NCBI GenBank assembly: GCA_023458355.1
Contig: JAEWZS010000155.1
Coordinates: forward strand, 1-11,095
Source: Bacillota bacterium
GTDB taxonomy: Bacteria > Bacillota > Clostridia > Christensenellales > CAG-138
Length of the DNA: 11,095 nt
Direction of reading: 5' to 3'
Position 1 is the first letter of the stretch. Each line of letters begins with the position of its first letter. The translations under genes were made by a program, and so were the position numbers. Below the pieces are notes generated by a model. That model worked only from the letters and a program-made list of their open reading frames with translations. It had not been told where the DNA came from and did no database searches. Below, in pieces: positions 1-6,543 of this stretch.

Positions 1-427
1 CCGTTACAGAGCCCGCACCTAAAAACGCACCGCGGATAAACGAACGCGAAAGCTCATCCCCTGCTACAATGTGCTCAGGAATATGACCCATCGTAAACGG
101 CGTCTCTCCGTCTTGCGGTAAAAAGCCGAATTCAACAAGCATAGTGCGGCAAGAATCACCGCTCAAGCGCGTCACTGTATTGCGCGCGTTAAGACGCTTA
201 CGCTCCGTAACAGAAATGGAAGCTTCCAGGCCGTACAACGCGCCTGCAAGTTGGGCAATAAGCTTTGCAACCGCATAGCTTTCCGTAACATATTGTACAC
301 CCATGCCTCGCCCAAGCGTCAAAGAACCCGCGGCGTGTGTGAGTGCGCAAAGCATGGAACGCTTTTCCGCCCTTCCCTTTACGCGCCGTTTTGCAATTTC
401 CTCCTTGGCTGAAGAAGAAAACGACAA
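1..427 (-). CDS. whiA: WhiA DNA-binding protein, N-terminal part (cut by window edge)
   Basis: WhiA is a DNA-binding protein that controls sporulation septation in actinobacteria and affects cell division and chromosome segregation in Bacillota. Family members have an N-terminal LAGLIDADG-like domain and a C-terminal helix-turn-helix. Only the first 142 residues are present. They begin MSFSSSAKEEIAKR, which fits the family N-terminus, and include RSFIRGAFLGAGSV (residues 128-141), which fits the conserved YLRGAFLAGGSV block. The start is TTG at 427-425. An AGGAG site lies 10 nt upstream (442-438) inside the end of rapZ, with a second GGAGG just before it (449-445). The gap to the rapZ stop is 6 bp, so the two are almost surely one transcript. 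The C-terminal helix-turn-helix lies outside the window. The call rests on these motifs plus position next to rapZ. Confidence 0.93.
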   Translation of the reverse strand, partial: MSFSSSAKEEIAKRRVKGRAEKRSMLCALTHAAGSLTLGRGMGVQYVTESYAVAKLIAQLAGALYGLEASISVTERKRLNARNTVTRLSGDSCRTMLVEFGFLPQDGETPFTMGHIPEHIVAGDELSRSFIRGAFLGAGSVT

Positions 428-433
428 TTGTAA

Positions 434-1324
434 TTAGCTCCTTTCCTCCGCCTGTCCGATACGCTCCTTAATATCTACTGCCTCGATGGTAGTATCGCGA
501 TGGATGATTTTAACACAGTATTTCTGCTCGAAACGCTTGTATAACTCTTCGGCAGCGCAAACGGAGCGATGTCTTCCGCCTGTGCAGCCCAAAGCAATCA
601 ATAACCTACGCTTCCCTTGTTCTATGAAACGCGGAATAAGGTGGTTTAGCATTTTGTCTATCGAATCGACCATTAATAGAAAGTCGGGATCGCCCATCAC
701 ATATTCACGAACCGCAGCATCTTTACCGGAAAGCGGTCGAAGAGACGGCTCGTAAAAGGGATTGGGGGAAAAGCGCATATCAAATACGAAATCTGCCTCA
801 AACGGCACACCGCGTTTGTAGCCGAAGCTTTCGAAGGTAATGAGGAAATCACAGTTAAAGCTGCCCCTCAGAATATTTTCAAGCTCATGTGTGAGCTCAA
901 GCGGCTTCATATCGCTCGTGTCGATAATATGGCTTGCATGGTAGCGGAATGGCTTTAATAGCTCGCGCTCAATGCGAATCCCCTCGCGTATATCTTCTGC
1001 CATGGGGTGCCGCCTGCGCGTTTCGTTATAACGGCGCTCCAGTACCTCGTCGCGGCATTCTAAAAATATAATCTCATATTTTGCACCGAGTGTTCCAAGA
1101 CCTTTAACAGCACTTTCCACATCGTATCGGAATACGCTTTCTCGGCTGTCGATGACGACAGCAGCATTTTCCACCGGAGGAGTTGCCTTTTCGCAAAGCT
1201 GTACAAACCCCTGCAACATCTGGCAAGGGAGGTTGTCCACACAAAAATAGCCGGCATCCTCTATACGCCTGAGCGCTTGCGTTTTGCCCGCGCCTGATAG
1301 TCCTGTAACGATGATCAGATTCAT
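434..1324 (-). CDS. rapZ: RapZ/YvcJ family nucleotide-binding regulator
   Basis: RapZ (YvcJ in Bacillus) is a cytoplasmic P-loop protein. In E. coli it is the RNase E adapter controlling glmS small RNAs and so amino-sugar supply for the cell wall. In Bacillota the family binds and hydrolyses nucleotides, but its target is less clear. Visible motifs are the Walker A GLSGAGKT (8-15), FCVDNLP (27-33), the basic stretch ERRYNETRRRHP (96-107), SFGYKRGVP (166-174) and the C-terminal signature GCTGGRHRSV (246-255). At 296 residues it has the usual family length, with no damage seen. The ATG at 1324 lies 2 bp after the murB stop, and a GGAGAG site sits inside the murB end, suggesting coupled translation. 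The whiA start follows 6 bp after its stop. The yvcK gene that often separates rapZ from whiA is absent. Confidence 0.95.
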   Translation of the reverse strand: MNLIIVTGLSGAGKTQALRRIEDAGYFCVDNLPCQMLQGFVQLCEKATPPVENAAVVIDSRESVFRYDVESAVKGLGTLGAKYEIIFLECRDEVLERRYNETRRRHPMAEDIREGIRIERELLKPFRYHASHIIDTSDMKPLELTHELENILRGSFNCDFLITFESFGYKRGVPFEADFVFDMRFSPNPFYEPSLRPLSGKDAAVREYVMGDPDFLLMVDSIDKMLNHLIPRFIEQGKRRLLIALGCTGGRHRSVCAAEELYKRFEQKYCVKIIHRDTTIEAVDIKERIGQAEERS

Positions 1325-1326
1325 GC

Positions 1327-2268
1327 TCAGCTCTCCGCCTCAATGATTTTTATCTCTGTTTCGAGCGTTACACCGCTCGTCTCATACACGCGTTTTTGCA
1401 CCATACGTATTAGTCCGAGCACATCCTGAAAGGTTGCATCGCCCGTGTTGATGATAAAGCCTGCATGCTTTTCGCTTACCTGTGCGCCTCCGTTTTTTGC
1501 GCCTTTCATACCGGCTGTCTCAATGAGCGCGCCTGCATAGTGCCCCACGGGGCGTTTGAAAACACTACCCGCACTCGGGTACTCAAGAGGCTGTTTTTCC
1601 GCCCTACGTCTTGAAAAATCGTCTATACGAGCAAAGATAGCGGCACTGTCGTCGCTTGTAAGTGCGAACTCTGCAGCAAGCACAATACGGTTTGGTGCCG
1701 CATAAGCGCTTTTTCGATAAGAAAAATCGTCAACATTGGGCCTTACGGAGAAGAACTCGCCGTTTTCCATATAATCCACGCGGCAAACATAATCCTTAAT
1801 CTCTCCGTTATATGCGCCGGCGTTCATAGCCAAAGCACCGCCCACAGAGCCCGGTATACCGCTCGCCCATTCGATTCCTGCCATGCCTAACGTCGCTGCC
1901 GTGCGGCAAAGATCGCTTAATAGCATACCTGCACCCGCCTCTATGCCGGCTTCGGTCTTTCTTGCATACGAAAAGGCTTCACCGATACGGATAACCAGCC
2001 GATCAAGCCCGCTGTCGTTTATGAGAAGGTTGGTTCCGTTGCCCATAAGAAACGGCTTAATATCACAATCTCTCGCAGCGTTTAACGCAAGGAGAAGTTC
2101 TTCTAACGTTTTCGGTTCCACGAACGCAAGCGCACGCCCTCCGATACGAATCGATGTCAGAGCGCGCATCTCCATATCCTCGCGAACATTAAGCGGCGCA
2201 AGCCGCTTGAGAAGTTTTGTTAAATTTGATTGCATACTATCTCCGGTCTGCCGGAAGTGTTCCGGCAT
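1327..2268 (-). CDS. murB: UDP-N-acetylenolpyruvoylglucosamine reductase MurB
   Basis: MurB is the cytoplasmic FAD enzyme that uses NADPH to reduce UDP-GlcNAc-enolpyruvate to UDP-MurNAc, the second committed step of peptidoglycan synthesis. Numbering from the ATG at 2268, the FAD-binding half shows SIRIGG (39-44), GNGTNLLIND (76-85) and the block EWASGIPGSVGGALAMNAGAY (133-153). The substrate half has YRKS (184-187), the catalytic-serine motif SAGSVFKRP (232-240, Ser235) and LETEIKII (302-309), whose second Glu fits the C-terminal catalytic acid. The compact C-terminal half fits the short type II MurB. Two starts are credible. The ATG at 2268 has GAGGAG 4 nt upstream. An in-frame ATG at 2235 has GGAG 5 nt upstream and gives an N-terminus (MQSNLTKLL) closer to family length, so the first 11 residues are uncertain. 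The gene is 17 bp from the upstream stop and 2 bp from rapZ. Confidence 0.96.
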   Translation of the reverse strand: MPEHFRQTGDSMQSNLTKLLKRLAPLNVREDMEMRALTSIRIGGRALAFVEPKTLEELLLALNAARDCDIKPFLMGNGTNLLINDSGLDRLVIRIGEAFSYARKTEAGIEAGAGMLLSDLCRTAATLGMAGIEWASGIPGSVGGALAMNAGAYNGEIKDYVCRVDYMENGEFFSVRPNVDDFSYRKSAYAAPNRIVLAAEFALTSDDSAAIFARIDDFSRRRAEKQPLEYPSAGSVFKRPVGHYAGALIETAGMKGAKNGGAQVSEKHAGFIINTGDATFQDVLGLIRMVQKRVYETSGVTLETEIKIIEAES

Positions 2269-2285
2269 TCTACTCCTCTTCTATT

Positions 2286-3419
2286 CTACTTGATTTCACG
2301 GTCGTTCACAAGTTCATCCATCCGTGCAAAAAAATCTACCCTCCCTGCTTCCTCTCCATTGAGCGCACGATTCGCCGCTTCAAGAAGCGCATCCTTATAG
2401 CGTTGGTACAAAAATGCGTTCGGCACCACAGGCGTTCTCATTCGCTCGTACACATTCTGTACGACAGCGGGTTCAAATGCTGTTTCGGAGAGATCACGCA
2501 CAGGAAAAACGCAAAGCTTAAGAAGCGAAGTCTGTGATTCTTCTGTGAGCACGATCTCCATAAATTCATAGGCATACTCGATCTTTCTTGTTTCAATCCC
2601 GCGTGCTATGCCAAGATACTGTACAAGGTCAGTATAGTTATAGATTGGGAATGCATCAAACGAAAACCCCTTCCCTACGCTTAGCAGACGGGCCATATCC
2701 CCTGCTGTGCGAAGATCCGTTACCGCCATTCCCGCACGCTGCGATTTAAAAACGTTAATATCCACCACAGGAACGGCTGCACCTGTAAGCACGGCGGCAA
2801 CGGGGCTCCCGCTCAATCCATCATACTTTACTTTTCTTCTCTTTCCTGTTTCATAGGTAAGTTTTGCTGCGGCTTCGTTGAGCCATTCTTTCGTTACTTC
2901 CTCAGGCAGCGTTACCTTGCGCTCCTGCAAAAGCCTTGTGTTCGTCAAAAGCGTATATCCGGATGCCATAAATGGCACCGCATATAAAACGCCATCCTGC
3001 TTGCCTGTTTCAATAAGCCCGCTCAATAAGCCGTGAAAACGGTTTTGGAGCGGTAAAAACTGCTCCGCATAACCCCATCCCAGCGGGAACGAATAGACAT
3101 CCGCACTTTCTCCACGCGATAAACGTGCTTCGCACTCCGAGACGTCCATCGAAAGTACCTCAATGTAAACGCCGTAATGCCTCTTCTCAAATTTCTTTGC
3201 ACAGTCCTTCAGCCATTCGCCGCCGCTTCCCGTATAGGGCTTAAAGCCCACAATGTGCCATACGGTAAGGATGCCTGTATACCCCTCCTCCTCCGGCATG
3301 ACCCATTGCGAATAGGGGTCTTCTTTTAAGCCGCGATCTATATACGGCGGCATCCATATCAAATACGCGGCAATGCACGCCGCGACAGCAATACATATAA
3401 GTCTTTCTTTTAGCCGCAT
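2286..3419 (-). CDS. Membrane-anchored extracellular solute-binding-like protein (ABC sugar-binding type)
   Basis: Protein of 377 residues resembling family 1 extracellular solute-binding proteins. Supporting features are a mature N-terminal strand ILTVWHIVGF (50-59), a lobe-1 stretch with WLKDCAKKFEKRHYGVYIEV (69-88), GVLYAVPFMASGYTLLTNTRLL (143-164) and a C-terminal block of type YAYEFMEIVLTEESQTSLLK (282-301) followed by FPVRD. Residues 7-23 form a hydrophobic segment. Cys15 is preceded by VAA, but the hydrophobic run is too short before it and continues past it, so an uncleaved anchor is more likely than a lipoprotein. A GAGGTG site lies 5 nt before the ATG. No permease or ATPase gene is nearby. 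The gene heads the murB-rapZ-whiA run, 17 bp before murB, and is preceded by a strong hairpin. The ligand cannot be told. It may be an orphan binding protein or a sensor partner (inference). Confidence 0.75.
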   Translation of the reverse strand: MRLKERLICIAVAACIAAYLIWMPPYIDRGLKEDPYSQWVMPEEEGYTGILTVWHIVGFKPYTGSGGEWLKDCAKKFEKRHYGVYIEVLSMDVSECEARLSRGESADVYSFPLGWGYAEQFLPLQNRFHGLLSGLIETGKQDGVLYAVPFMASGYTLLTNTRLLQERKVTLPEEVTKEWLNEAAAKLTYETGKRRKVKYDGLSGSPVAAVLTGAAVPVVDINVFKSQRAGMAVTDLRTAGDMARLLSVGKGFSFDAFPIYNYTDLVQYLGIARGIETRKIEYAYEFMEIVLTEESQTSLLKLCVFPVRDLSETAFEPAVVQNVYERMRTPVVPNAFLYQRYKDALLEAANRALNGEEAGRVDFFARMDELVNDREIK

Positions 3420-3459
3420 GTTCTCACCTCATACTTACTCTATGCATGCGGGCACAGAA

Positions 3460-3490
3460 AAAGGAGCTTCCGATGAAAGGAAGCTCCTTT
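3460..3490 (-). terminator. Intrinsic terminator-like or attenuator hairpin upstream of the binding-protein gene
   Basis: A perfect 12-bp inverted repeat, AAAGGAGCTTCC and GGAAGCTCCTTT, is separated by a 7-nt loop. On the minus strand the stem is followed by TTTTT; on the plus strand only TTT follows. The minus orientation is therefore favoured. It sits about 40 nt before the ATG of the solute-binding gene (3419). It could end readthrough from the radical SAM gene upstream or act as an attenuator for the operon below it. With so little room left for a promoter after it, both readings remain open. Confidence 0.65.
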
Positions 3491-3569
3491 ACAATAAATC
3501 CGCCCGGTTTTCTGATGCCGTTCAGCTGCCCACACTGTTCAGCATATGAAGTTTGAGGAAGTAGTTCGG

Positions 3570-3592
3570 TGTTTTTGTTTGGAGGAAAAACA
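3570..3592 (+). promoter_or_regulatory. AT-rich hairpin carrying a Shine-Dalgarno in its loop
   Basis: TGTTTTT (3570-3576) and AAAAACA (3586-3592) form a perfect 7-bp stem around the 9-nt loop GTTTGGAGG. The GGAGG (3581-3585) ends 7 nt before the ATG at 3593, the best spacing for translation start. The 3' arm forms the whole spacer. An A/T-only stem is weak and would leave the site exposed, so strong control by folding is not implied. Confidence 0.4.
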
Positions 3593-3730
3593 ATGAAGAT
3601 TACTGTTCTTTCCCGAGCGGACGGTACGAATGCTATTCGTTATCATTATGCTAGCACCTCGCCGCCCATAATGCAAGCGGTTAACCGCAAAAATGTGATA
3701 TATTATCGGGTTTTTACATTTTATTCATAA
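3593..3730 (+). CDS. Candidate 45-residue small protein, unknown function
   Basis: An open frame on the plus strand starts ATG at 3593 and stops TAA at 3728-3730. It has an ideal GGAGG site 7 nt upstream and would encode MKITVLSRADGTNAI at the N-terminus and VIYYRVFTFYS at the C-terminus. It has no clear membrane span, signal peptide or known motif, and is slightly basic and Tyr-rich near the end. Its last codons overlap the 3' end of the minus-strand radical SAM gene (stop at 3725). A weak promoter could be TTTACA (3488-3493), 17 nt, then TCTGAT. All neighbours run on the other strand, and a competing 35-codon frame with GAGGTG lies antisense (3646-3539). I do not recognise it. The good ribosome site is the only real support, and chance is possible. 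Confidence 0.3.
   Translation: MKITVLSRADGTNAIRYHYASTSPPIMQAVNRKNVIYYRVFTFYS
3677..3688. repeat. 12-bp perfect palindrome GCGGTTAACCGC
   Basis: A perfect dyad with no spacer lies about 37 nt after the stop of the radical SAM gene on the minus strand and inside the plus-strand small ORF. On the plus strand AAAAA follows; on the minus strand TTTTT precedes it. It is therefore not a classical terminator for the minus-strand gene. A protein-binding site is possible, but nothing identifies the binder. Confidence 0.4.
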
Positions 3731-4612
3731 TCCGTTCAGGTTGCCGTCAAAGATGGGCGTAAACGCGTTGTCCGCTGAAGAAAAATGCTGTACAAAAACA
3801 TTCATAAAGCCTTTTTCTATACAGTATTCTACCGCTCTGTTATATTCGCGTTTCAAGAGTTTTCGGTTAAGCGGCGAAAAGTTTGCCTTATACATAGGCA
3901 CATACTGACACATGAGCGATACAGCGATTTCCAAAGGGAAATTTTCACTTAAAAAGTCCAGTACGCGCCGAGCTTCGTCCACAGATCCCGGCAAAACGAG
4001 ATGCCTAACGATACCCCCTCGTTTTGCGATTCCGTCATCATCGAGAATCAGCTGCCCGCACTGCTGCCACATAACTTTAAGCGCCTCCGACGCATATCGG
4101 AAATAATCGGATACGCCCGAATACCGCTCGGAAACAAGGGGTGTCACATATTTGAGGTCCGGCAAGTAGATGTCTACGACTCCTTTAAGCGCATGCAGCG
4201 TTTCGGCCTTTTCGTAAGCATTGGTATTGTACACGATGGGAATGGTAAGCCCATGCTCCTTAGCGCACTTTACCGCTTTGATGATTTCAATCACATGCGG
4301 CGTTGGCGAAACGAGGTTTATGTTGTGTGCACCCGCATTCTGCAAGAAAAGCATGATATGGGAAAGACGTCCTTCATCCGTTTCCGTACCGAAGAGGGAT
4401 TGGCTGATGTCGTAATTCTGGCAAAACACGCAGCTAAGGTTACAGCCGCTAAAAAATATAGCGCCCGAGCCTCGTGAACCGCTGATGCAGGGTTCCTCCC
4501 ACATGTGAAGCATCGCGCGCGCAACTCGCAGCACTCCGTGCACACCGCATTGCCCTGCATATAAAGAGCGCTCAGCACCGCATTCACGTGGGCAAAGCCG
4601 GCAGCCACTCAT
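3725..4612 (-). CDS. PflX-like radical SAM protein (pyruvate formate-lyase activase homologue)
   Basis: A 295-residue cytoplasmic radical SAM protein of the uncharacterised PflX-type group (COG1313-like). The radical SAM cluster motif is CNLSCVFC (57-64), binding the 4Fe-4S cluster used to cleave S-adenosylmethionine. It is preceded by the group-typical EEPCISGSRGSGAIFFSG (39-56). The N-terminus carries extra cysteines, C4, C7, C11 and C22, in CRLCPREC and GQCGV, which may bind a second metal site. Later conserved-looking parts are NINLVSPTPHV (97-107), VYNTNAYE (127-134) and IYLPDLKY (148-155). The substrate of this group is not known. It lacks a neighbouring glycyl-radical enzyme. Its ATG overlaps the HK1 stop by 4 bp (ATGA), so it is probably translated with the kinase. 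No strong independent Shine-Dalgarno is visible, which fits coupling. Confidence 0.88.
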   Translation of the reverse strand: MSGCRLCPRECGAERSLYAGQCGVHGVLRVARAMLHMWEEPCISGSRGSGAIFFSGCNLSCVFCQNYDISQSLFGTETDEGRLSHIMLFLQNAGAHNINLVSPTPHVIEIIKAVKCAKEHGLTIPIVYNTNAYEKAETLHALKGVVDIYLPDLKYVTPLVSERYSGVSDYFRYASEALKVMWQQCGQLILDDDGIAKRGGIVRHLVLPGSVDEARRVLDFLSENFPLEIAVSLMCQYVPMYKANFSPLNRKLLKREYNRAVEYCIEKGFMNVFVQHFSSADNAFTPIFDGNLNGL

Positions 4613-6543
4613 GTTTTATCGCGCTTTCTAGGCTGTCTTTGCGGTTCTTTTTGAAGAGATTCTTTTTTTTGCGGCGCTTCGAGCACCTCATAGGGTGCAT
4701 CCACCTCGGGTTCAGTCGTTTTTTGCTCCTTGGAGCTGCCTGCACTATAGGAGATACGCTCCTCGTTAGCAGGCCCAAGGGGAATGGCGTTTGATACGTA
4801 TTTTTTCACGCTAAACGTGAATCGCGTACCCTTGTTAAGCTCACTGTCTACTGTAAAAGTTTCGTCAAGCTTATCCATAATGTATTTTGCGATGGAAAGA
4901 CCTAAGCCCGTGCCGCCTTCGTTACGAGACTTGTCCACCTTGTAAAAGCGTTCAAAAATATGCGGCAGATCTGCCTCCGGTATTCCGCAACCTGTATCGG
5001 TTACGCTAACGAGCAATCGTTTCCCGTTTCGTACAGATATCGTGATGCTGCCTCCCTTTGGCGTATAGCGCATGGCGTTATCAAGAAGTATTACAAGCAC
5101 CTGCTCGATACGGTCCGCATCGGTCAATGCGTCAGGGTTGTTTTCGGCATCCACAATGAGTTCAACACCACTATTGCTCGCTGTGCCTGCATAACCTTCT
5201 GCTATATCTCGCACAAGTGTATCGATATTAACGCGGGAAAGCTCCATATATTCCGTTCCGGATTGGAACCTCGAAAGCTCCAGCATATCGGTTATTAGGC
5301 GCGAAAGGCGTATCACCTCGTGCAGCATTATTTTATAATAGCGCTGCCTATCCTCCTCGCTTTTAACCATACCATCAGCAAGAGGCTCCAGGAGCCCTCT
5401 TACGGCAGTCAGCGGTGTGCGAAGTTCGTGCGAAACATTGGCTACATACTCGCGGCGTGTTTGCTCGAGCCGTTCCATCTCCGTCATATCCTTAAAAAGG
5501 CCCACCACGCCTGTACGGTTCCCTTCCCCGTCCATAACGGGCGAAATGGTAATCCAAATCGTTCTCTCACCCGCCATAGGATAGGTTACGGTTTGCGGCG
5601 TACCGGAATGAAACACCTCATCAAATGACTTCCAAACCATGCTGTCTGTTATAAGCTCCTCACGCTTTTCTACCTTCACAGCGCCGAACATGCGCATGAG
5701 CGCTATATTATAATGCGTGAGCATACCTAATGAATCCGTAACGGCGACACCGTCGGTGAGGCTTTGGAGTATTTCGTCAAGCTGCCCTTTTTCAGAACAG
5801 AGTTGGTAGATGGTGCCCGAAAGCGTTTCGCACAAGTCGTTTAGTGCGTGTGCAAGAATACCTATTTCACCCGGCTCACTCTCGTCTGCGCGGATATCGA
5901 AATCGCCTTTGGCCATTTGGATGGCGACCTCACTCATTTCGTGCAGAGGTCCTGTGATTCGGCGTATGCGCAGCGTTACAAGAAGCATTGATACAGGTAC
6001 TACGAGCGTTATAGCAAGAAACAGAGAAGAGTTTTTGCGCTCAGAAGCGGCAATGATATCCGCACGTGACTTTACGATAAGCACACCGGAAATGCCGCCC
6101 TGTTCACCGTTAAGAGGTTCCCCGACGATTACAACACGTCCTAGGCCATCTATGTCGGAATTGCTCTCGCTCACGGAACCGCCGAGGAGAAGTTTATTTA
6201 TTTGTGTCTGAAAGGCAATAGCCGCATCCGCCGCGTTTAATCGGAACATACGATAACCGCGCGATATGGGGTTGCCGTTTGGATCAATCAAAATTACGCC
6301 AAGGCTCGTATCCGAGAGGAGCGCATCATAGAGCCGGTCAAACGCCGCATTGCTGATTTCTCCGTTTTGGCGCTCTAAAATCAGCTCCGTTATGGCGTTC
6401 GCCTCGGAGTGCATTTCCTGAAGCCGAATATCTGTATAGGTATCCCTGCTCAAATAAAGATAGCCAGCCACTAAAAACGCGCAGGCAAGCAGCATGGCTA
6501 TCACTAACGCAACGAGCAAGCGCCGAAAGAAAACGCTCCTCAT
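4609..6543 (-). CDS. Sensor histidine kinase HK1 (HAMP-PAS-HisKA-HATPase) with charged C-terminal tail
   Basis: A 644-residue membrane kinase of the PhoR/WalK type, predicted to phosphorylate the regulator encoded just upstream. Transmembrane segments are at about 8-31 and 172-192, flanking an extracytoplasmic sensor of about 140 residues with a PAS/Cache-like look (VILIDPNGNPISRG, 83-96). HAMP follows at about 193-245, then PAS at about 252-355. The HisKA domain has SHELRTP with phospho-acceptor His372. The ATPase domain shows the N box LLDNAMRY (Asn489), G1 DTGCG (516-520), F box FERFYKVDKS and G2 GTGLGL (544-549), so all catalytic boxes are intact. Residues from about 583 on form an unusual tail of about 60, rich in Glu, Lys, Gln and Pro and probably disordered. 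The ATG directly follows the RR1 stop (TAAATG), with GAGG inside RR1. Paralogous to HK2. Confidence 0.95.
   Translation of the reverse strand: MRSVFFRRLLVALVIAMLLACAFLVAGYLYLSRDTYTDIRLQEMHSEANAITELILERQNGEISNAAFDRLYDALLSDTSLGVILIDPNGNPISRGYRMFRLNAADAAIAFQTQINKLLLGGSVSESNSDIDGLGRVVIVGEPLNGEQGGISGVLIVKSRADIIAASERKNSSLFLAITLVVPVSMLLVTLRIRRITGPLHEMSEVAIQMAKGDFDIRADESEPGEIGILAHALNDLCETLSGTIYQLCSEKGQLDEILQSLTDGVAVTDSLGMLTHYNIALMRMFGAVKVEKREELITDSMVWKSFDEVFHSGTPQTVTYPMAGERTIWITISPVMDGEGNRTGVVGLFKDMTEMERLEQTRREYVANVSHELRTPLTAVRGLLEPLADGMVKSEEDRQRYYKIMLHEVIRLSRLITDMLELSRFQSGTEYMELSRVNIDTLVRDIAEGYAGTASNSGVELIVDAENNPDALTDADRIEQVLVILLDNAMRYTPKGGSITISVRNGKRLLVSVTDTGCGIPEADLPHIFERFYKVDKSRNEGGTGLGLSIAKYIMDKLDETFTVDSELNKGTRFTFSVKKYVSNAIPLGPANEERISYSAGSSKEQKTTEPEVDAPYEVLEAPQKKESLQKEPQRQPRKRDKT

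Larger units (their letters stand above)
3420..3724. other. Intergenic region with hairpins and a possible small ORF
   Basis: About 305 bp lie between two minus-strand genes. Seen here are a 12-bp-stem hairpin (3460-3490), an AT-rich hairpin with GGAGG in its loop (3570-3592), a candidate plus-strand small ORF (3593-3730), a small hairpin CGAAT-GCT-ATTCG (3627-3639) and the palindrome at 3677-3688. No clear minus-strand promoter for the binding-protein gene was found. I compared it by eye with T-box, SAM, TPP and cobalamin riboswitch consensus elements and found no match. The stretch may be a transcribed leader of the downstream gene, but that is inference. Confidence 0.5.

Noticed and set aside
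1883..2293. 136-codon plus-strand frame opposite murB
   Set aside because: Its product is Ser/Arg/Pro-rich without motifs, as expected for the reverse of a well-conserved MurB coding region.
2350..3419. Typical lipoprotein signal in the solute-binding-like protein (VAAC at residues 12-15)
   Set aside because: The hydrophobic stretch before Cys15 is too short and goes on after it, which fits a membrane anchor better.
3539..3646. Minus-strand 35-codon frame with GAGGTG 8 nt before its ATG
   Set aside because: It is antisense to the plus-strand small ORF, very short and Ser/Lys/Asn-rich with no recognisable motif. It could be a leader peptide, but support is weaker than for the plus-strand frame.
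3420..3724. Known riboswitch or T-box in the long intergenic region
   Set aside because: No T-box GGUACCGCG-type core, SAM, TPP or cobalamin consensus was visible on the minus strand; GTACCG at about 3621-3626 alone is not enough.
4001..4477. 158-codon plus-strand frame antisense to the radical SAM gene
   Set aside because: The minus-strand gene has clear family motifs through this region. The plus frame is a reverse-strand shadow without start signals.
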